Below are positions 34,069-44,067 of a stretch of DNA of 64,000 nucleotides, piece by piece (the stretch's first letter is position 1; every line of letters begins with the position of its first letter). Source of the stretch: Massilia brevitalea (GTDB taxonomy: Bacteria > Pseudomonadota > Gammaproteobacteria > Burkholderiales > Burkholderiaceae_D); assembly GCF_030711405.1 (NCBI RefSeq), contig NZ_JAULSI010000005.1, forward strand, positions 1-64,000, read 5' to 3'. A program made the translations under genes and the position numbers. The notes under the pieces were generated by a model. The model ran no database searches, was not told where the DNA came from, and saw only the letters and a program-made list of their open reading frames with translations.

Positions 34069-35207
34069 ATTCGAGTACCGTCAGCGCTGCGCAAGCGGCA
34101 ACAGAGGCGGCAGCGCCAGCCATCGCGCCGGTGACTACGCCAGTCGCCGAGCAGGCCGCCCAGGTCAACCCATGGCTGCCCATGCCGCCGTCCGATACGT
34201 CCTGGCTCGACGCGGTGCCGCCGCCGGCCACGGCCGACCATGCCTCGGGTGTCGACATCACCCACATCCTGGACGGCTCGCTGCCGCTGCAAGCCTGGAT
34301 CAACGAGGGCCTGGGCTGGGTGGTGGCGCATTTCCGTCCCTTCTTCCAGGCCGTGCGCGCGCCGATCGACGCCACCCTGAATGCGGCCAGCCACCTGCTG
34401 CTGGCCGCGCCGTCGCTGGTGGTAATCGTCATCATCGGCCTGCTGGCCTGGCAGTTCACCAGCCGCACGCTGGCGGTCGGCACCATGCTGGCCTTGCTGG
34501 CCGTGTCGATGCTGGGCGTCTGGCCGGAAGCGATGGTCACCCTCTCGCTGGTGCTGACCTCGCTCGCTTTCTGCCTGGCGATCGGCTTGCCGCTGGGGAT
34601 TTTCCTGGCCAGCAGCGACCGCGCGCAAAACATCCTGCGCCCGGTCCTCGATGCCATGCAAACCACGCCGGCCTTTGTCTACCTGGTGCCGGTGGTCATG
34701 CTGTTCGGTATCGGCAATGCGCCGGGCGTGATCGTCACCATCATCTTCGCCCTGCCGCCGCTGGTGCGCCTGACCAACCTCGGCATCCGCCAGGTCCGTC
34801 CCGATTTGATCGAAGCGGCGCGCGCCTATGGCGCCTCGCCCTGGCAGCTGCTGACGCGCGTGCAGTTCCCGCTGGCGATGCCGTCGATCATGGCCGGCAT
34901 CAACCAGTCGCTGATGCTGTCGCTGTCGATGGTGGTGATCGCCTCGATGATCGCGGTCGGCGGCCTGGGCCAGATGGTGCTGCGCGGTATTGGCCGCCTG
35001 GACATGGGCCTGGCCACCGTGGGCGGTCTCGGCATCGTCCTGCTGGCCATCATGCTGGACCGCCTGACCCAGGCCATGGGCCAGCCGACGCGCGGCGTGC
35101 GCCACTGGTACCAGACCGGTCCGGCCGGCCTCGTCCTGCGCCTGGTACGCGGCAGTTCGACGCGCGGCGATGCGGCCGCGCCGACTGCGCCCGCCACTGC
35201 CCAATAA
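34065..35207 (+). CDS. proW: Glycine betaine/proline ABC transporter permease
   Basis: A 380-residue inner-membrane protein. A Pro/Ala-rich N-terminal tail of about 90 residues is followed by 6 to 7 helices. The EAA loop region is '[19 protein letters not shown]' and the next conserved stretch '[20 protein letters not shown]', both characteristic of ProW. It is coupled to proV by overlap and lies 15 bases before proX. Confidence 0.93.
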   Translation: MNSSTVSAAQAATEAAAPAIAPVTTPVAEQAAQVNPWLPMPPSDTSWLDAVPPPATADHASGVDITHILDGSLPLQAWINEGLGWVVAHFRPFFQAVRAPIDATLNAASHLLLAAPSLVVIVIIGLLAWQFTSRTLAVGTMLALLAVSMLGVWPEAMVTLSLVLTSLAFCLAIGLPLGIFLASSDRAQNILRPVLDAMQTTPAFVYLVPVVMLFGIGNAPGVIVTIIFALPPLVRLTNLGIRQVRPDLIEAARAYGASPWQLLTRVQFPLAMPSIMAGINQSLMLSLSMVVIASMIAVGGLGQMVLRGIGRLDMGLATVGGLGIVLLAIMLDRLTQAMGQPTRGVRHWYQTGPAGLVLRLVRGSSTRGDAAAPTAPATAQ

Positions 35208-35222
35208 TATTGAAAGGATCGT

Positions 35223-36272
35223 ATGCATCAAACTGAACACTTCAAAGCGACACATAAAACGACACGCCGGTTCCAGTGGTTCTCGGTCCTGGCGCTGGCA
35301 GCGCTGACCCTGAGCACCGGCCTGGCCATGGCGCAAACGCCGGCAGCCGGCTTGCCCGGCAAGGGCATCCAGGTGCAGGCGCTGCAAAGCTCGGTTGCCG
35401 AGGAAACCTTCCAGACCATGCTGGTCAACAGCGCCCTGGAAAAGCTGGGCTACGCGCCGCAGCCGATCAAGGAAGTGGCGTACCCGACGGCGCACATCGC
35501 CATTGCGAACGGCGACGCGACTTTTCTTGCCGTGCATTGGGACCCGCTGCACCGCGACTATTACGAGAATGCCGGCGGCGATGCCAAGCTGCTGCGCGTC
35601 GGCGAATATGCCGGCCCGGCCGCGCAAGGCTACCTGATCGACAAGGCCACGGCCGAGAAGTACAACATCACGAACATCGAGCAGCTGCGCGACCCGGGCA
35701 TTGCCAAGCTGTTCGACCACGACGGCGACGGCAAGGCCGACCTGACCGGCTGCGATCCGGGCTGGGGCTGCGAAGCGATGATCGAGCACCACATGGACGC
35801 GTATAAACTGCGCACCAGCGTCAAGCACGTGCAGGGCAGCTACTCGGCGCTGATTGCCGACACGATCGGCCGCTACGGGCGCGGAGAATCCATCCTGTAC
35901 TACACCTGGACGCCCTACTGGGTCAGTGGCGTGCTGGTGCCGGGCAAGGATGTGGTGTGGCTGCAGGTGCCGTTCTCGGCCAACCCGCGCAAGGACAATA
36001 CCCGCCTGGCCGATGGCAGCGACTACGGCTTCTCGGTCAACACTACGCGCATCATCGTCAACCGCGCCTGGGCCGAGAAGAACCCGGCGGCCGTCAAGCT
36101 GTTCGAAGTGATGCGCCTGCCGATCGCCGACATCAATGCGCAGAACGAGCGCATGCGCACCGGCGAAAACTCGCAGGACGACATCGCGCGCCATACGGCG
36201 GGCTGGATCAAGTACCACCAGCAATTGTTCGACAGCTGGATCGCACAGGCGCTGGCGGCGGCCAAGCCCTGA
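35223..36272 (+). CDS. proX: Glycine betaine/proline ABC transporter substrate-binding protein
   Basis: A 349-residue periplasmic protein. The signal peptide ends around '[12 protein letters not shown]'. The mature domain is OpuAC/ProX-like, with '[20 protein letters not shown]', '[14 protein letters not shown]', '[15 protein letters not shown]' (two cysteines likely bonded) and 'YYTWTPYW'. These aromatic-rich stretches usually form the quaternary-ammonium pocket. It completes the proVWX operon. Confidence 0.93.
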   Translation: MHQTEHFKATHKTTRRFQWFSVLALAALTLSTGLAMAQTPAAGLPGKGIQVQALQSSVAEETFQTMLVNSALEKLGYAPQPIKEVAYPTAHIAIANGDATFLAVHWDPLHRDYYENAGGDAKLLRVGEYAGPAAQGYLIDKATAEKYNITNIEQLRDPGIAKLFDHDGDGKADLTGCDPGWGCEAMIEHHMDAYKLRTSVKHVQGSYSALIADTIGRYGRGESILYYTWTPYWVSGVLVPGKDVVWLQVPFSANPRKDNTRLADGSDYGFSVNTTRIIVNRAWAEKNPAAVKLFEVMRLPIADINAQNERMRTGENSQDDIARHTAGWIKYHQQLFDSWIAQALAAAKP

Positions 36273-36308
36273 TCCCCGAGGCCGGCAGCGCACGGCCTTG
36301 CCCCAGTG

Positions 36309-36638
36309 CTAATGCGGCGCTGCCCGGGCTTTCCTGCGCCGCAGCCAGCGGTCGAGCACGAGGAAGAGGACCAAGGCCAGCACCCACATGCTGGCATTGA
36401 AGATCCGCAGCGAATTGTCGTGGCCGCTTGCTGTCGCCAAGGTAGCGAGGCCGCCGGGATAGGGCGCGACGCCATGTCCCGTTACCACGCCCGGGCTCAG
36501 CAACGCGGACGCAAGCAGGTTAAGCGCACAGCGCCCGGGCAGGGCCATTTCCTGCAACCAGGCACGCCACAGCCAGGCGTAGATGACGCCCGCGATGGCA
36601 AGCCAGGCGCCCACGACCACCACAACGAATACGGACAT
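36309..36638 (-). CDS. Small membrane protein of unknown function
   Basis: A 109-residue protein with hydrophobic segments at about 1-25, 40-60 and 82-100 and a basic C-terminal end ('RWLRRRKAR'). The ATG at 36638 is preferred to 36647, because AAGGGG directly abuts the earlier ATG but lies nine bases before the later one. No family was recognised. It converges with proX, only 36 bases away. Confidence 0.6.
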   Translation of the reverse strand: MSVFVVVVVGAWLAIAGVIYAWLWRAWLQEMALPGRCALNLLASALLSPGVVTGHGVAPYPGGLATLATASGHDNSLRIFNASMWVLALVLFLVLDRWLRRRKARAAPH

Positions 36639-36711
36639 CACGTGCATCCCCTTTGTTGCCAACGTACATGATCCATTGTATCGACACTGTCCAGGCCGGG
36701 CCACTCCTGAT

Positions 36712-38196
36712 TCAGAGTCCGATCCAGGTCGTCTTCAGCTCGGTGTACTTGTCAAAGGCATGCAGCGACTTGTCGCGCCCGTTGCCTGATTGTTTATAGC
36801 CGCCGAAGGGCACGGTGATGTCGTCGTTGTCGTACTGGTTCACGTGGACCGTGCCGGCGCGCAGGCTGCGTGCGGCGCGGATCGCCTTGCTCATATTCGA
36901 CGTCCAGACCGCCGCCGCCAGGCCATAGGGCGTGGCATTCGCCTGGCGCACCGCCTCGTCGAGCTCGGTAAACGACAGCACCGACAGCACCGGCCCGAAG
37001 ATTTCCTCGCGCGCGATGCGCATGCCCGGGTCGACGCCGTCGAACAGGGTCGGTGCGATGTACAGGCCGCCGGACTCGGCCCGCGTTTGCGTCCCGCCCG
37101 CCAGCAGCCGCGCGCCCTCTTCCTGGCCCGAGGCGATATAGCCGAGCACGGTCTTCATCTGGACGGCATCGACAATCGCGCCCATCACCGTGTCCTCGAT
37201 GAGCGGATCGCCCGGCGCGAAGTTCGGCACCAGCGCCAGCGCCTTTTCCAGGAAAGCATCCTTGATCGACGCCTCGACGAACAGGCGCGAAGGGGCATTG
37301 CAGCTTTCGCCCTGGTTGAAATAAATGGAGCCGACCGCGGCGGTCACGGCGGCATCCAGGTCCGGGCAATCGGCGCAGACGATGTTCGCGGACTTGCCGC
37401 CGAGCTCGGTCCAGGCGCGCTTCAGATTCGATTGCCCGGCCATCTGCACGATCCCCTTGCCGGTGCGGGTGGACCCGGTGAACGCGATGCAGTCGACGTC
37501 CATGTGCAGGCCCAGTGCCCGCCCTGCTTCCTCGCCATAGCCGGGCAGCACGCTGAAGACGCCGGGCGGCACGCCGGCCTCGAGCGCCAGCTCGGCCAGG
37601 CGCAAGGCGGTCAGCGGCGCCTTTTCCGAGGGTTTTAATATCAGGCTGTTGCCGGCAGCCAGGGCCGGGCCGATCTTCCAGGCCGCCATCAGCATCGGGT
37701 AGTTCCAGGGCGTGATGGCGGCCACCACGCCGACTGGCTCGCGCGTGATGAGGGCCAGGCTGTCCTCAGGCGCCGGCGCCATCTGGTCGTAGAGCTTGTC
37801 GATCGCCTCGCCATACCAGCGGACGCAGTTCTGGGCCAATTGCACGTCGACGCTGCGGCTGTAGCGGATGGGTTTGCCCATGTCCAGGGTTTCCAGCAAG
37901 GCGAGTTCGTCGCGGTGCTCCAGCATCAAATCGGCGAAGCGGACCAGCACGCGCTTGCGTTCGGCGGGCGCCTTGCCGGCCCAGCGCCGGTCCTCGAAAG
38001 CGGCGCGGGCGGCGCCGACTGCCGCGTCGACGTCGGCCAGGTCGCAGCGCGCCACCTCGGCCAGCTTGCGGCCGTCGATTGGCGAGATGCAGTCGAAACG
38101 GGCTTCGGATCGCGCATGGACCCGCTCGCCGTTGATGAGGGCGCGGCCATCGATTTCCAGTGCGGCGGCACGGTCGTGCCAGTGTGTTGTTGTCAT
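36712..38196 (-). CDS. Aldehyde dehydrogenase, PuuC/KauB-like
   Basis: A 494-residue NAD(P)-dependent enzyme. Seen are 'PWNYPMLMAAWKIGPALAAG', the cofactor loop 'FTGSTRTGKGI', the general base region 'ELGGKSANI', and the active Cys in 'NQGESCNAPSRL'. In putrescine catabolism such enzymes oxidise gamma-glutamyl-aminobutyraldehyde or aminobutyraldehyde. The neighbouring aminotransferase, ligase and hydrolase support that role; the substrate is inferred. ATG 38196 is chosen, as extra residues up to 38322 are unlike the family. Confidence 0.88.
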   Translation of the reverse strand: MTTTHWHDRAAALEIDGRALINGERVHARSEARFDCISPIDGRKLAEVARCDLADVDAAVGAARAAFEDRRWAGKAPAERKRVLVRFADLMLEHRDELALLETLDMGKPIRYSRSVDVQLAQNCVRWYGEAIDKLYDQMAPAPEDSLALITREPVGVVAAITPWNYPMLMAAWKIGPALAAGNSLILKPSEKAPLTALRLAELALEAGVPPGVFSVLPGYGEEAGRALGLHMDVDCIAFTGSTRTGKGIVQMAGQSNLKRAWTELGGKSANIVCADCPDLDAAVTAAVGSIYFNQGESCNAPSRLFVEASIKDAFLEKALALVPNFAPGDPLIEDTVMGAIVDAVQMKTVLGYIASGQEEGARLLAGGTQTRAESGGLYIAPTLFDGVDPGMRIAREEIFGPVLSVLSFTELDEAVRQANATPYGLAAAVWTSNMSKAIRAARSLRAGTVHVNQYDNDDITVPFGGYKQSGNGRDKSLHAFDKYTELKTTWIGL

Positions 38197-38329
38197 GCCA
38201 GTGTTCCCCCAATGATGAAAGAAAACTCCACGAAAATCCAGGCCGGGTTGCTCCTTCAGCCATGTTCTGCCGCTATAATCGCCGATTTTCCGCCCGAACA
38301 TTTCTTGCCCTTGCCGAGGCATCTTCCCT

Positions 38330-39790
38330 ATGAATTACACCCTGATTACCTGTGTCGTCATCTACCTGCTGGGCACCTTGGCGCTGGGCGTGTGGGCGGG
38401 CTCGCGTATCAAGAATACCAGCGACTTTGCCGTTGCTGGCCGCAGCCTGCCTTTGATCATGGTCATCACGACGACGTTCGCCACCTGGTTCGGCGCCGAA
38501 ACCGTGATGGGCGTGCCAGCCCGCTTCGTGCAGGGCGGCCTGAACGCCATCATCGAAGACCCCTTCGGCGCCGGCACCTGCCTGATTCTGGTCGGTCTGT
38601 TCTTCGCGACCAAGCTGTATAAGCTGAACCTGCTGACGATAGGCGACTACTACCGCCAGCGCTACGGCAAGGGCATCGAGATTTTTTGCTCGGTGGCCAT
38701 CATCCTGAGTTACCTCGGCTGGGTCGCAGCCCAGATCACGGCGCTCGGCCTGGTGTTCTCGGTGTTGACGAATGGCGCCATGGCGCCGGCCGTCGGCATG
38801 GTGATCGGCACCCTGGCCGTGCTGATCTACGTGGTGGTGGGCGGCTTCCTGGCCGTGGCGCTGACCGACTTCATCCAGATGATCGTGCTGGTGATCGGCA
38901 TGTCGATCATCGCCTTCTTCGCAGCAGACCTGGCCGGCGGCGCCGACAAGGTGCTGGACATGGCCCAGCAAGCCAATTTGTGGCGCCTGCTGCCGGAGCC
39001 CACCTTCAACGACATCATCTTCTTCATCGGCGCGGCGATTACCATGATGTTCGGCAGCATCCCGCAGCAGGACGTGTTCCAGCGCGTGATGTCGGCCAAG
39101 GACGCCCCGACCGCGCGCGCCGGCGCCGTGATCGGCGGCGCCAGCTACATCCTGTTCGGCTTCGTGCCGATGTTTATCGTCGCCGCTGCGGTGGTGGTGA
39201 TGGGCAGTAACGCCATGGAAATCGCGCGCAACGACTACCAGCAACTGCTGCCGACTTTCGTGATGACCCGGATGCCGCTGATCATGCAGATCCTGTTCTT
39301 CGGCGCCCTGCTGTCGGCCATCAAGAGCACCTCGTCGGCCACGCTGCTGGCGCCGTCGACCAGCTTTACCGAGAACATCCTGAAAAATATCCGTCCGGGC
39401 ATGAGCGACCGCCAGCAATTGTTCGCGATGCGCGTGACCATCGTCATCTTTGCGGCGCTGGTGCTGGTGTATGCGATTGCGATGGAAGGCACCTCGATCT
39501 ATGAGCTGGTGTCATCGGCGTACCAGGTGACGCTGGTGGCGGCCTTTGTGCCGCTGGTGATGGGGCTGTACTGGAAGCGTGCCACGACCCAGGGGGCGAT
39601 CTTTTCGATTGCTGCCGGCTTGATGGTGTGGATCGTGTTCTTCCCGCAGATCTCGACGCTGGGCGAGCATTTCCCGGGGCAGTTGGCTGGGCTGCTGGCG
39701 GCGTTTGCGGGCATGTTCGTCGGGTCGCTGGCGCCGCAGGTGTTGAAGAACCGGACCGAGCCGGCGAAGACCATCGCAGCGAGCGCCTGA
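38330..39790 (+). CDS. Sodium:solute symporter (SSS family)
   Basis: A 486-residue carrier with about 13 hydrophobic helices. Family features are 'NTSDFAVAGRSLPLIMVITT' near residue 30 and 'GSIPQQDVFQRVMSAKD'. It is transcribed away from the aldehyde dehydrogenase gene, from a 133-base gap, within the putrescine gene cluster. This suggests it imports a substrate of this pathway, such as putrescine or an amino acid; no residue proves it. Confidence 0.88.
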   Translation: MNYTLITCVVIYLLGTLALGVWAGSRIKNTSDFAVAGRSLPLIMVITTTFATWFGAETVMGVPARFVQGGLNAIIEDPFGAGTCLILVGLFFATKLYKLNLLTIGDYYRQRYGKGIEIFCSVAIILSYLGWVAAQITALGLVFSVLTNGAMAPAVGMVIGTLAVLIYVVVGGFLAVALTDFIQMIVLVIGMSIIAFFAADLAGGADKVLDMAQQANLWRLLPEPTFNDIIFFIGAAITMMFGSIPQQDVFQRVMSAKDAPTARAGAVIGGASYILFGFVPMFIVAAAVVVMGSNAMEIARNDYQQLLPTFVMTRMPLIMQILFFGALLSAIKSTSSATLLAPSTSFTENILKNIRPGMSDRQQLFAMRVTIVIFAALVLVYAIAMEGTSIYELVSSAYQVTLVAAFVPLVMGLYWKRATTQGAIFSIAAGLMVWIVFFPQISTLGEHFPGQLAGLLAAFAGMFVGSLAPQVLKNRTEPAKTIAASA

Positions 39791-39808
39791 TCGTTAGCGT
39801 ACGATAAC

Positions 39809-39949
39809 GTAGGGTGGGCACTCCGTGCCCACGCGGAAGCATGCACCGTAGCTGCTCATTTGGACGCGGATCGCATGAGCATCGGTCAACGTGCCAAAAG
39901 CGTTTCGTTAGCTCGACGTTCCGCGTGGGCACGGAGTGCCCACCGTACG
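39809..39949. repeat. REP-like inverted pair (BIME-like)
   Basis: Two palindromic units in opposite orientation, TAGGGTGGGCACTCCGTGCC... (39809-39836) and CCGCGTGGGCACGGAGTGCC... (39921-39949), flank about 85 bases without coding signal. It fills the gap between the symporter and aminotransferase genes. Confidence 0.85.
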
Positions 39950-39965
39950 ATCAATACGCTGCCGG

Positions 39966-41414
39966 CTAGATCCAACCTCGCTGGTGCAAATCCGCCAGCG
40001 TCAGATCCAGGCAATCCCAAATCCGCTCGGCCATCTCGTCGATTTCAAGCTTCGTCATCACCAGCGGCGGCGCCACGATCATCCGGTCGCCCACGGCGCG
40101 CATGATCACCCCATTGTCGAACATGTGCCCGCGGCACAGCATCCCCACCTGCAGCTCGCGCGCGAAATGCTCGCAATCGTGCGGCCCGCTGCCCTTGCGC
40201 CGCACCAGGTTCAGTCCCGCCACCATGCCGCAACTCTCGGCATGCCCGACCAGCGGATGCTCGGCCAGCTCGGCAAACACTGCCTTCAGGTGCGGCCCGG
40301 TTTCCAGCGCCACCTTGTCCACCAGCTTTTCCTCACGCAGGATGCGCAGGTTTTCCAGCGCCGCCGCGCAGGCCACCGGGTGGCCGGAATAGGTAAAGCC
40401 GTGGTTGAAGTCGCCGCCCTGCTCGACCAGCGCCTGCGCCACCCGCTTGCCGACCAGCACGCCCCCCAAAGGCACATAGCCTGAGGTCACACCCTTGGCA
40501 AAGCTGATCAAGTCCGGCCGCATGCCCATCAGCTCCGAGCCGAACATGGTGCCCAGGCGCCCGAAGCCGCAGATCACCTCGTCGGCGATCAATAAAATGC
40601 CGTACTTGTCGCAGATGCGCTGCACTTCCGGCCAGTAGGTTTCCGGCGGAATGATGACGCCGCCCGCACCCTGCACCGGCTCGCCGATGAAGGCGGCCAC
40701 CCGCTCCGGCCCGCTGGCCAGGATCTGCTCTTCCAGCCAGCTCGCCGCGCGCAGGCCGAAGGCGTTCTCGCTCATGCCGCGGCCGCTCTCGGCATAGCTG
40801 GGCTGGCCGATGTGCACGATGTCGGGAATCGGCAACCCGCCTTGCGCATGCATGCCGGCCATGCCGCCCAGCGAGGCCCCGGCCATCGTGCTGCCGTGGT
40901 AGGCGTTGTGGCGGCTGATGATGACCGTGCGGCCGGGCTGGCCCATCACATCCCAGTAGCGGCGCACCATGCGCACCACGGTGTCGTTCGCTTCCGAGCC
41001 CGAGCCGGTGAAGAACACGTGGCTGAACTGCGGCGGCGCCAGGGCCACCAGCTCGGTGGCCAGCTCGACGGCCGGCACATTGGTGGTATTGAAGAAGCTG
41101 TTGTAGAACGGCAGGGTTTCCATCTGCCGGTACACGGCCTGCGAAATGGAGGTGCGGCCATAGCCGACGTTCACGCACCAAAGGCCCGACATACCGTCGA
41201 TCAGTTGCTTGCCTTCGGAATCCCACAGGTACACGCCCTGTCCGCGCACGATCACGCGCGCGCCGCGACTTCGCAGCGCCGCATGGTCGGTGAACGGGTG
41301 CAGGAAATGCGCCGCGTCGCGTTGCTGGATGGCGCGCGTGTCGAAGGTTTCCCCGTCCGGCAAACGCGCGGAGCTCAAGCTGGCGGCAAGCACCGCCGTT
41401 TCGTCGGTTGCCAT
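39966..41414 (-). CDS. spuC: Putrescine-type aminotransferase (SpuC-like, class III)
   Basis: A 482-residue PLP enzyme. It has 'DSEGKQLIDGMSGLWCVNVG', 'NTTNVPAVELATELV', 'VFFTGSGSEANDTVVRM', 'IADEVICGFGRLG' and the PLP lysine in 'SFAKGVTSGYVPLGG'. The family includes SpuC and other omega-aminotransferases, which move the amino group of putrescine to pyruvate. The nearby PuuA- and PuuD-like genes suggest that it acts on putrescine or gamma-glutamyl-putrescine, in place of a PuuB oxidase. Confidence 0.9.
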   Translation of the reverse strand: MATDETAVLAASLSSARLPDGETFDTRAIQQRDAAHFLHPFTDHAALRSRGARVIVRGQGVYLWDSEGKQLIDGMSGLWCVNVGYGRTSISQAVYRQMETLPFYNSFFNTTNVPAVELATELVALAPPQFSHVFFTGSGSEANDTVVRMVRRYWDVMGQPGRTVIISRHNAYHGSTMAGASLGGMAGMHAQGGLPIPDIVHIGQPSYAESGRGMSENAFGLRAASWLEEQILASGPERVAAFIGEPVQGAGGVIIPPETYWPEVQRICDKYGILLIADEVICGFGRLGTMFGSELMGMRPDLISFAKGVTSGYVPLGGVLVGKRVAQALVEQGGDFNHGFTYSGHPVACAAALENLRILREEKLVDKVALETGPHLKAVFAELAEHPLVGHAESCGMVAGLNLVRRKGSGPHDCEHFARELQVGMLCRGHMFDNGVIMRAVGDRMIVAPPLVMTKLEIDEMAERIWDCLDLTLADLHQRGWI

Positions 41415-41449
41415 GATGGCACCTCTTTTGGTTGGTAATCCCTAGTTGG

Positions 41450-42820
41450 TCATACGTGCAGCAACAAGTGTTCGCGCTCCCATGGGCTGATGACGGTCAT
41501 GAACTCCTGGTGCTCGAGCTCCTTGATCGCCGAGTACACGTCGATAAAGCGTTCGCCCAGCACCTCGCGCAGCGCCCCTTCGCCGCGCAGCAGGTTCAGG
41601 GCTTCCGGCAAGCCTTGCGGCAGCTCGACCGGCATGTTGTAGGCGCTGCCCTCGACGATCGGCGACGGCTCGGTGCCCTCGACCATGCCGAGGTAGCCGC
41701 AGGCCAGGGTGACGGCCAGCGCAAGATACGGATTGGCGTCGGCGCCGATGATGCGGTTTTCCACGCGCCGGTCCTGGGAACCCGACACCGGCACTCGGAA
41801 GCCGACGGTGCGGTTGTCGATGCCCCATTGCAGGTTGATCGGTGCAGCCGTGTGGCGCACGATGCGGCGGTAGGAGTTGACGTAAGGCGCCACCACCGCC
41901 ATCGCCGACGGCATGTAGCGCTGCAGGCCGCCAATGTATTGGTGGAACAGTTTGGAAGCGGAACCGTCTTCGTTGCTGAAGATATTCCGGCCCGTCGCGG
42001 CGTCGACCACGCTCTGGTGCACGTGCATCGCCGAGCCCGGCTCGCCCGCCATCGGCTTGGCCATGAAGGTGGCGTACATGTCGTGCTTCAGCGCCGCTTC
42101 GCGCAGGGTGCGCTTGAAATAAAACACTTTATCGGCCAGCCCCAGCGGGTCGCCGTGCTGGAAATTGATTTCCATCTGGCCGGCGCCGATCTCGTGGATC
42201 AGGGTGTCGACGTCGAGGTTCATCATGTCGCAGTAATCGTAGATGTCCTCGAACAGCGGGTCGAACTCGTTGACGGCGTCGATGCTGTAGACCTGGCGGC
42301 TGGTTTCCGAGCGTCCGCTGCGGCCGATCGGGGCCGTCAACGGCAAGTCCGGGTCGATGTTCTTGGCGGTGAGATAGAACTCGAGCTCGGGCGCCACCAG
42401 CGGCTTCCAGCCCTTCTTCTCGTAGAGTTTCAGCACGCGGCGCAGTACCGAGCGCGGCGCGAAGTCGACCAGCTCGCCGCTGGCGAAATAGCAGTCGTGG
42501 ATCACCTGCGCGGTGGGGTCGACCGCCCACGGCACCATGGTGATGGTGGTCGGGTCGGCCTTCAGGATCATGTCGCGGTCGGTGGACGAAATCGCCTTGT
42601 CGTAGGCCGCGTCATTGGTCGGCGAATTGCCGGTCACGGTCATGCCGAGCACGGCTTCCGGCAGGCGCATGCCGCGCTCTTCGGTAAATTTCACGCGTGG
42701 CAGGATCTTTCCACGGGCAACGCCAGTCAGGTCGGGGACCAGGCATTCGATTTCGGTGACGCGCTTGGCATTGAGCCAGTCGTCCATGTCGGTGTAACTA
42801 AAATTCTCGCGGATTGCCAT
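41450..42820 (-). CDS. puuA: Glutamine synthetase-family gamma-glutamylpolyamine synthetase
   Basis: A 456-residue ligase of the GS family. Seen are 'PELEFYLTAKNID', the 'GAGQMEINFQHGDPL' metal site, 'FMAKPMAGEPGSAMHVHQS', and 'NPYLALAVTLACGYLGM'. It lacks the adenylylation region of true GlnA and sits with aminotransferase and PuuD genes, so the predicted reaction is glutamate plus putrescine plus ATP. It lies 36 bases upstream of the aminotransferase gene on the same strand. Confidence 0.9.
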   Translation of the reverse strand: MAIRENFSYTDMDDWLNAKRVTEIECLVPDLTGVARGKILPRVKFTEERGMRLPEAVLGMTVTGNSPTNDAAYDKAISSTDRDMILKADPTTITMVPWAVDPTAQVIHDCYFASGELVDFAPRSVLRRVLKLYEKKGWKPLVAPELEFYLTAKNIDPDLPLTAPIGRSGRSETSRQVYSIDAVNEFDPLFEDIYDYCDMMNLDVDTLIHEIGAGQMEINFQHGDPLGLADKVFYFKRTLREAALKHDMYATFMAKPMAGEPGSAMHVHQSVVDAATGRNIFSNEDGSASKLFHQYIGGLQRYMPSAMAVVAPYVNSYRRIVRHTAAPINLQWGIDNRTVGFRVPVSGSQDRRVENRIIGADANPYLALAVTLACGYLGMVEGTEPSPIVEGSAYNMPVELPQGLPEALNLLRGEGALREVLGERFIDVYSAIKELEHQEFMTVISPWEREHLLLHV

Positions 42821-42936
42821 GTTTGCCTCATTGTTCGCTTTGGTTCGCAGGCGCGCAAAGGCACGCCGGCACGTAGGTGCTGGAGTGAACGAGGCAAGCT
42901 AGGGGACGGCGCGCGCCGCCCACTTTTCCCAGGCGG

Positions 42937-43695
42937 TCATAGGCGTCCCTGTTTCCTGGCGCGGTAGTCGCGGCAAGCCTGGCCGAAGGCGCCGAACATC
43001 TTCATGGAATACGGATTGTGCGTGATGCGCCATTCCGGGTGCCACTGCACCGCCAGTGTAAAGCCGGGCGCGGCGCCGACCGAAAACGCTTCGACCAGCC
43101 CGTCCTCGGCAGTGGCTTCGACCACCAGGCCGGGCGCCAGTTCATTCACGCCCTGGCCGTGCAGGGAATTGACGGGAATCTCGTCGGCGCCGAGCACGCC
43201 GTGCAGGAAGCCGCCGGGCACGATGCTGATCTTGTGCGCATCGCCGTATTGTTCATCCATGCCGAGTTCGGCGTTTTCGCGGTGGTCGAACTTGCCGGGC
43301 ACGGCCTGCACCGCCTGGTGCAGGCTGCCGCCAAGGGCCACGTTCATCTCCTGGAAACCGCGGCAGATCGCGATGATCGGAATGCCCCGCCCCACGGCCG
43401 CGCGGATCAGCGGCAACGTGGTTTCGTCGCGCGCCGGGTCTTGCGGCAGCGAGGGGTCGAGCACGTCCTCGGAGTAATAGCTGGGGTGCACGTTCGAGGC
43501 CGACCCGGTGAGCATGATTCCATCGCACAGCTGCAGCATGGTTTCCAGGTCGAGCGCCGGCCCGAGCGAGGGCAGGATCATGGGAGCGCAATCGGCCCCC
43601 AGGACGACGGCGTCGCAATACTTGTGCTGGGCAGCGTGATACGGGTGTTCGCCGAAGTCACGCGTGCATGCTGGAACGATAACGATGGGGCGCAT
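42937..43695 (-). CDS. puuD: Gamma-glutamyl-gamma-aminobutyrate hydrolase, PuuD-like
   Basis: A 252-residue class I glutamine amidotransferase-like hydrolase. The nucleophile Cys is in 'IPIIAICRGFQEMNVALGG', and the His-x-Glu pair in 'LAVQWHPEWR'. It would release GABA from gamma-glutamyl-GABA. It is first of three minus-strand genes (puuD, puuA, spuC), with a 116-base gap before puuA in which nothing else is seen. Confidence 0.92.
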   Translation of the reverse strand: MRPIVIVPACTRDFGEHPYHAAQHKYCDAVVLGADCAPMILPSLGPALDLETMLQLCDGIMLTGSASNVHPSYYSEDVLDPSLPQDPARDETTLPLIRAAVGRGIPIIAICRGFQEMNVALGGSLHQAVQAVPGKFDHRENAELGMDEQYGDAHKISIVPGGFLHGVLGADEIPVNSLHGQGVNELAPGLVVEATAEDGLVEAFSVGAAPGFTLAVQWHPEWRITHNPYSMKMFGAFGQACRDYRARKQGRL

Positions 43696-43917
43696 GGTCT
43701 CTACCTTGTCGTGAGCGCACGAAGACCATCATACGAGCAATCTGGTCCAGGCGCGAGTGGCCGTTAATCCAGATCAAACACTGTGCGCTTTGCGCGCGCT
43801 GGCAGTATCGATCTGCTAGTAAAACGCGATTTCCATAGCAAAAGCTTAACGTTAACCGACGAACGGTGCCAACACGAACCGGCAGCGCCTGTCCGGCCTC
43901 GCCTGTACGGTCGCGTT

Positions 43918-44013
43918 TGTCGAAAAATCTTACAGTCGAGCTCGTCCGATTTGATCTTCGTCACATAAGTTCTTGAAAGAAATGAATATTTCTTTTCGGG
44001 CACACTAATTGCT
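43918..44013 (+). promoter_or_regulatory. Sigma-54 promoter and upstream TGTC-N9-TACA site of the PEP-CTERM gene
   Basis: GGGCAC-ACTAA-TTGCT (43998-44013) has GG and GC twelve bases apart, fitting the -24/-12 sigma-54 consensus. TGTCGAAAAATCTTACA (43918-43934) lies about 65 bases upstream, the distance usual for an enhancer. An AAAGAAAT-GAAT-ATTTCTTT dyad (43976-43995) lies between. PEP-CTERM genes are known targets of the PrsK/PrsR-sigma-54 system in related bacteria; binding here is inferred. The rest of 43696-43917 shows nothing. Confidence 0.75.
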
Positions 44014-44067
44014 TTCTATGAAAGCATAGTGTTTCCAACCGAATTCAACCTGACGAGAACCCAGACC

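Noticed and set aside
34032-36293. Very long minus-strand open frame opposite proW and proX
   Set aside because: Low-complexity His/Arg/Gln-rich translation antisense to well-defined transporter genes.
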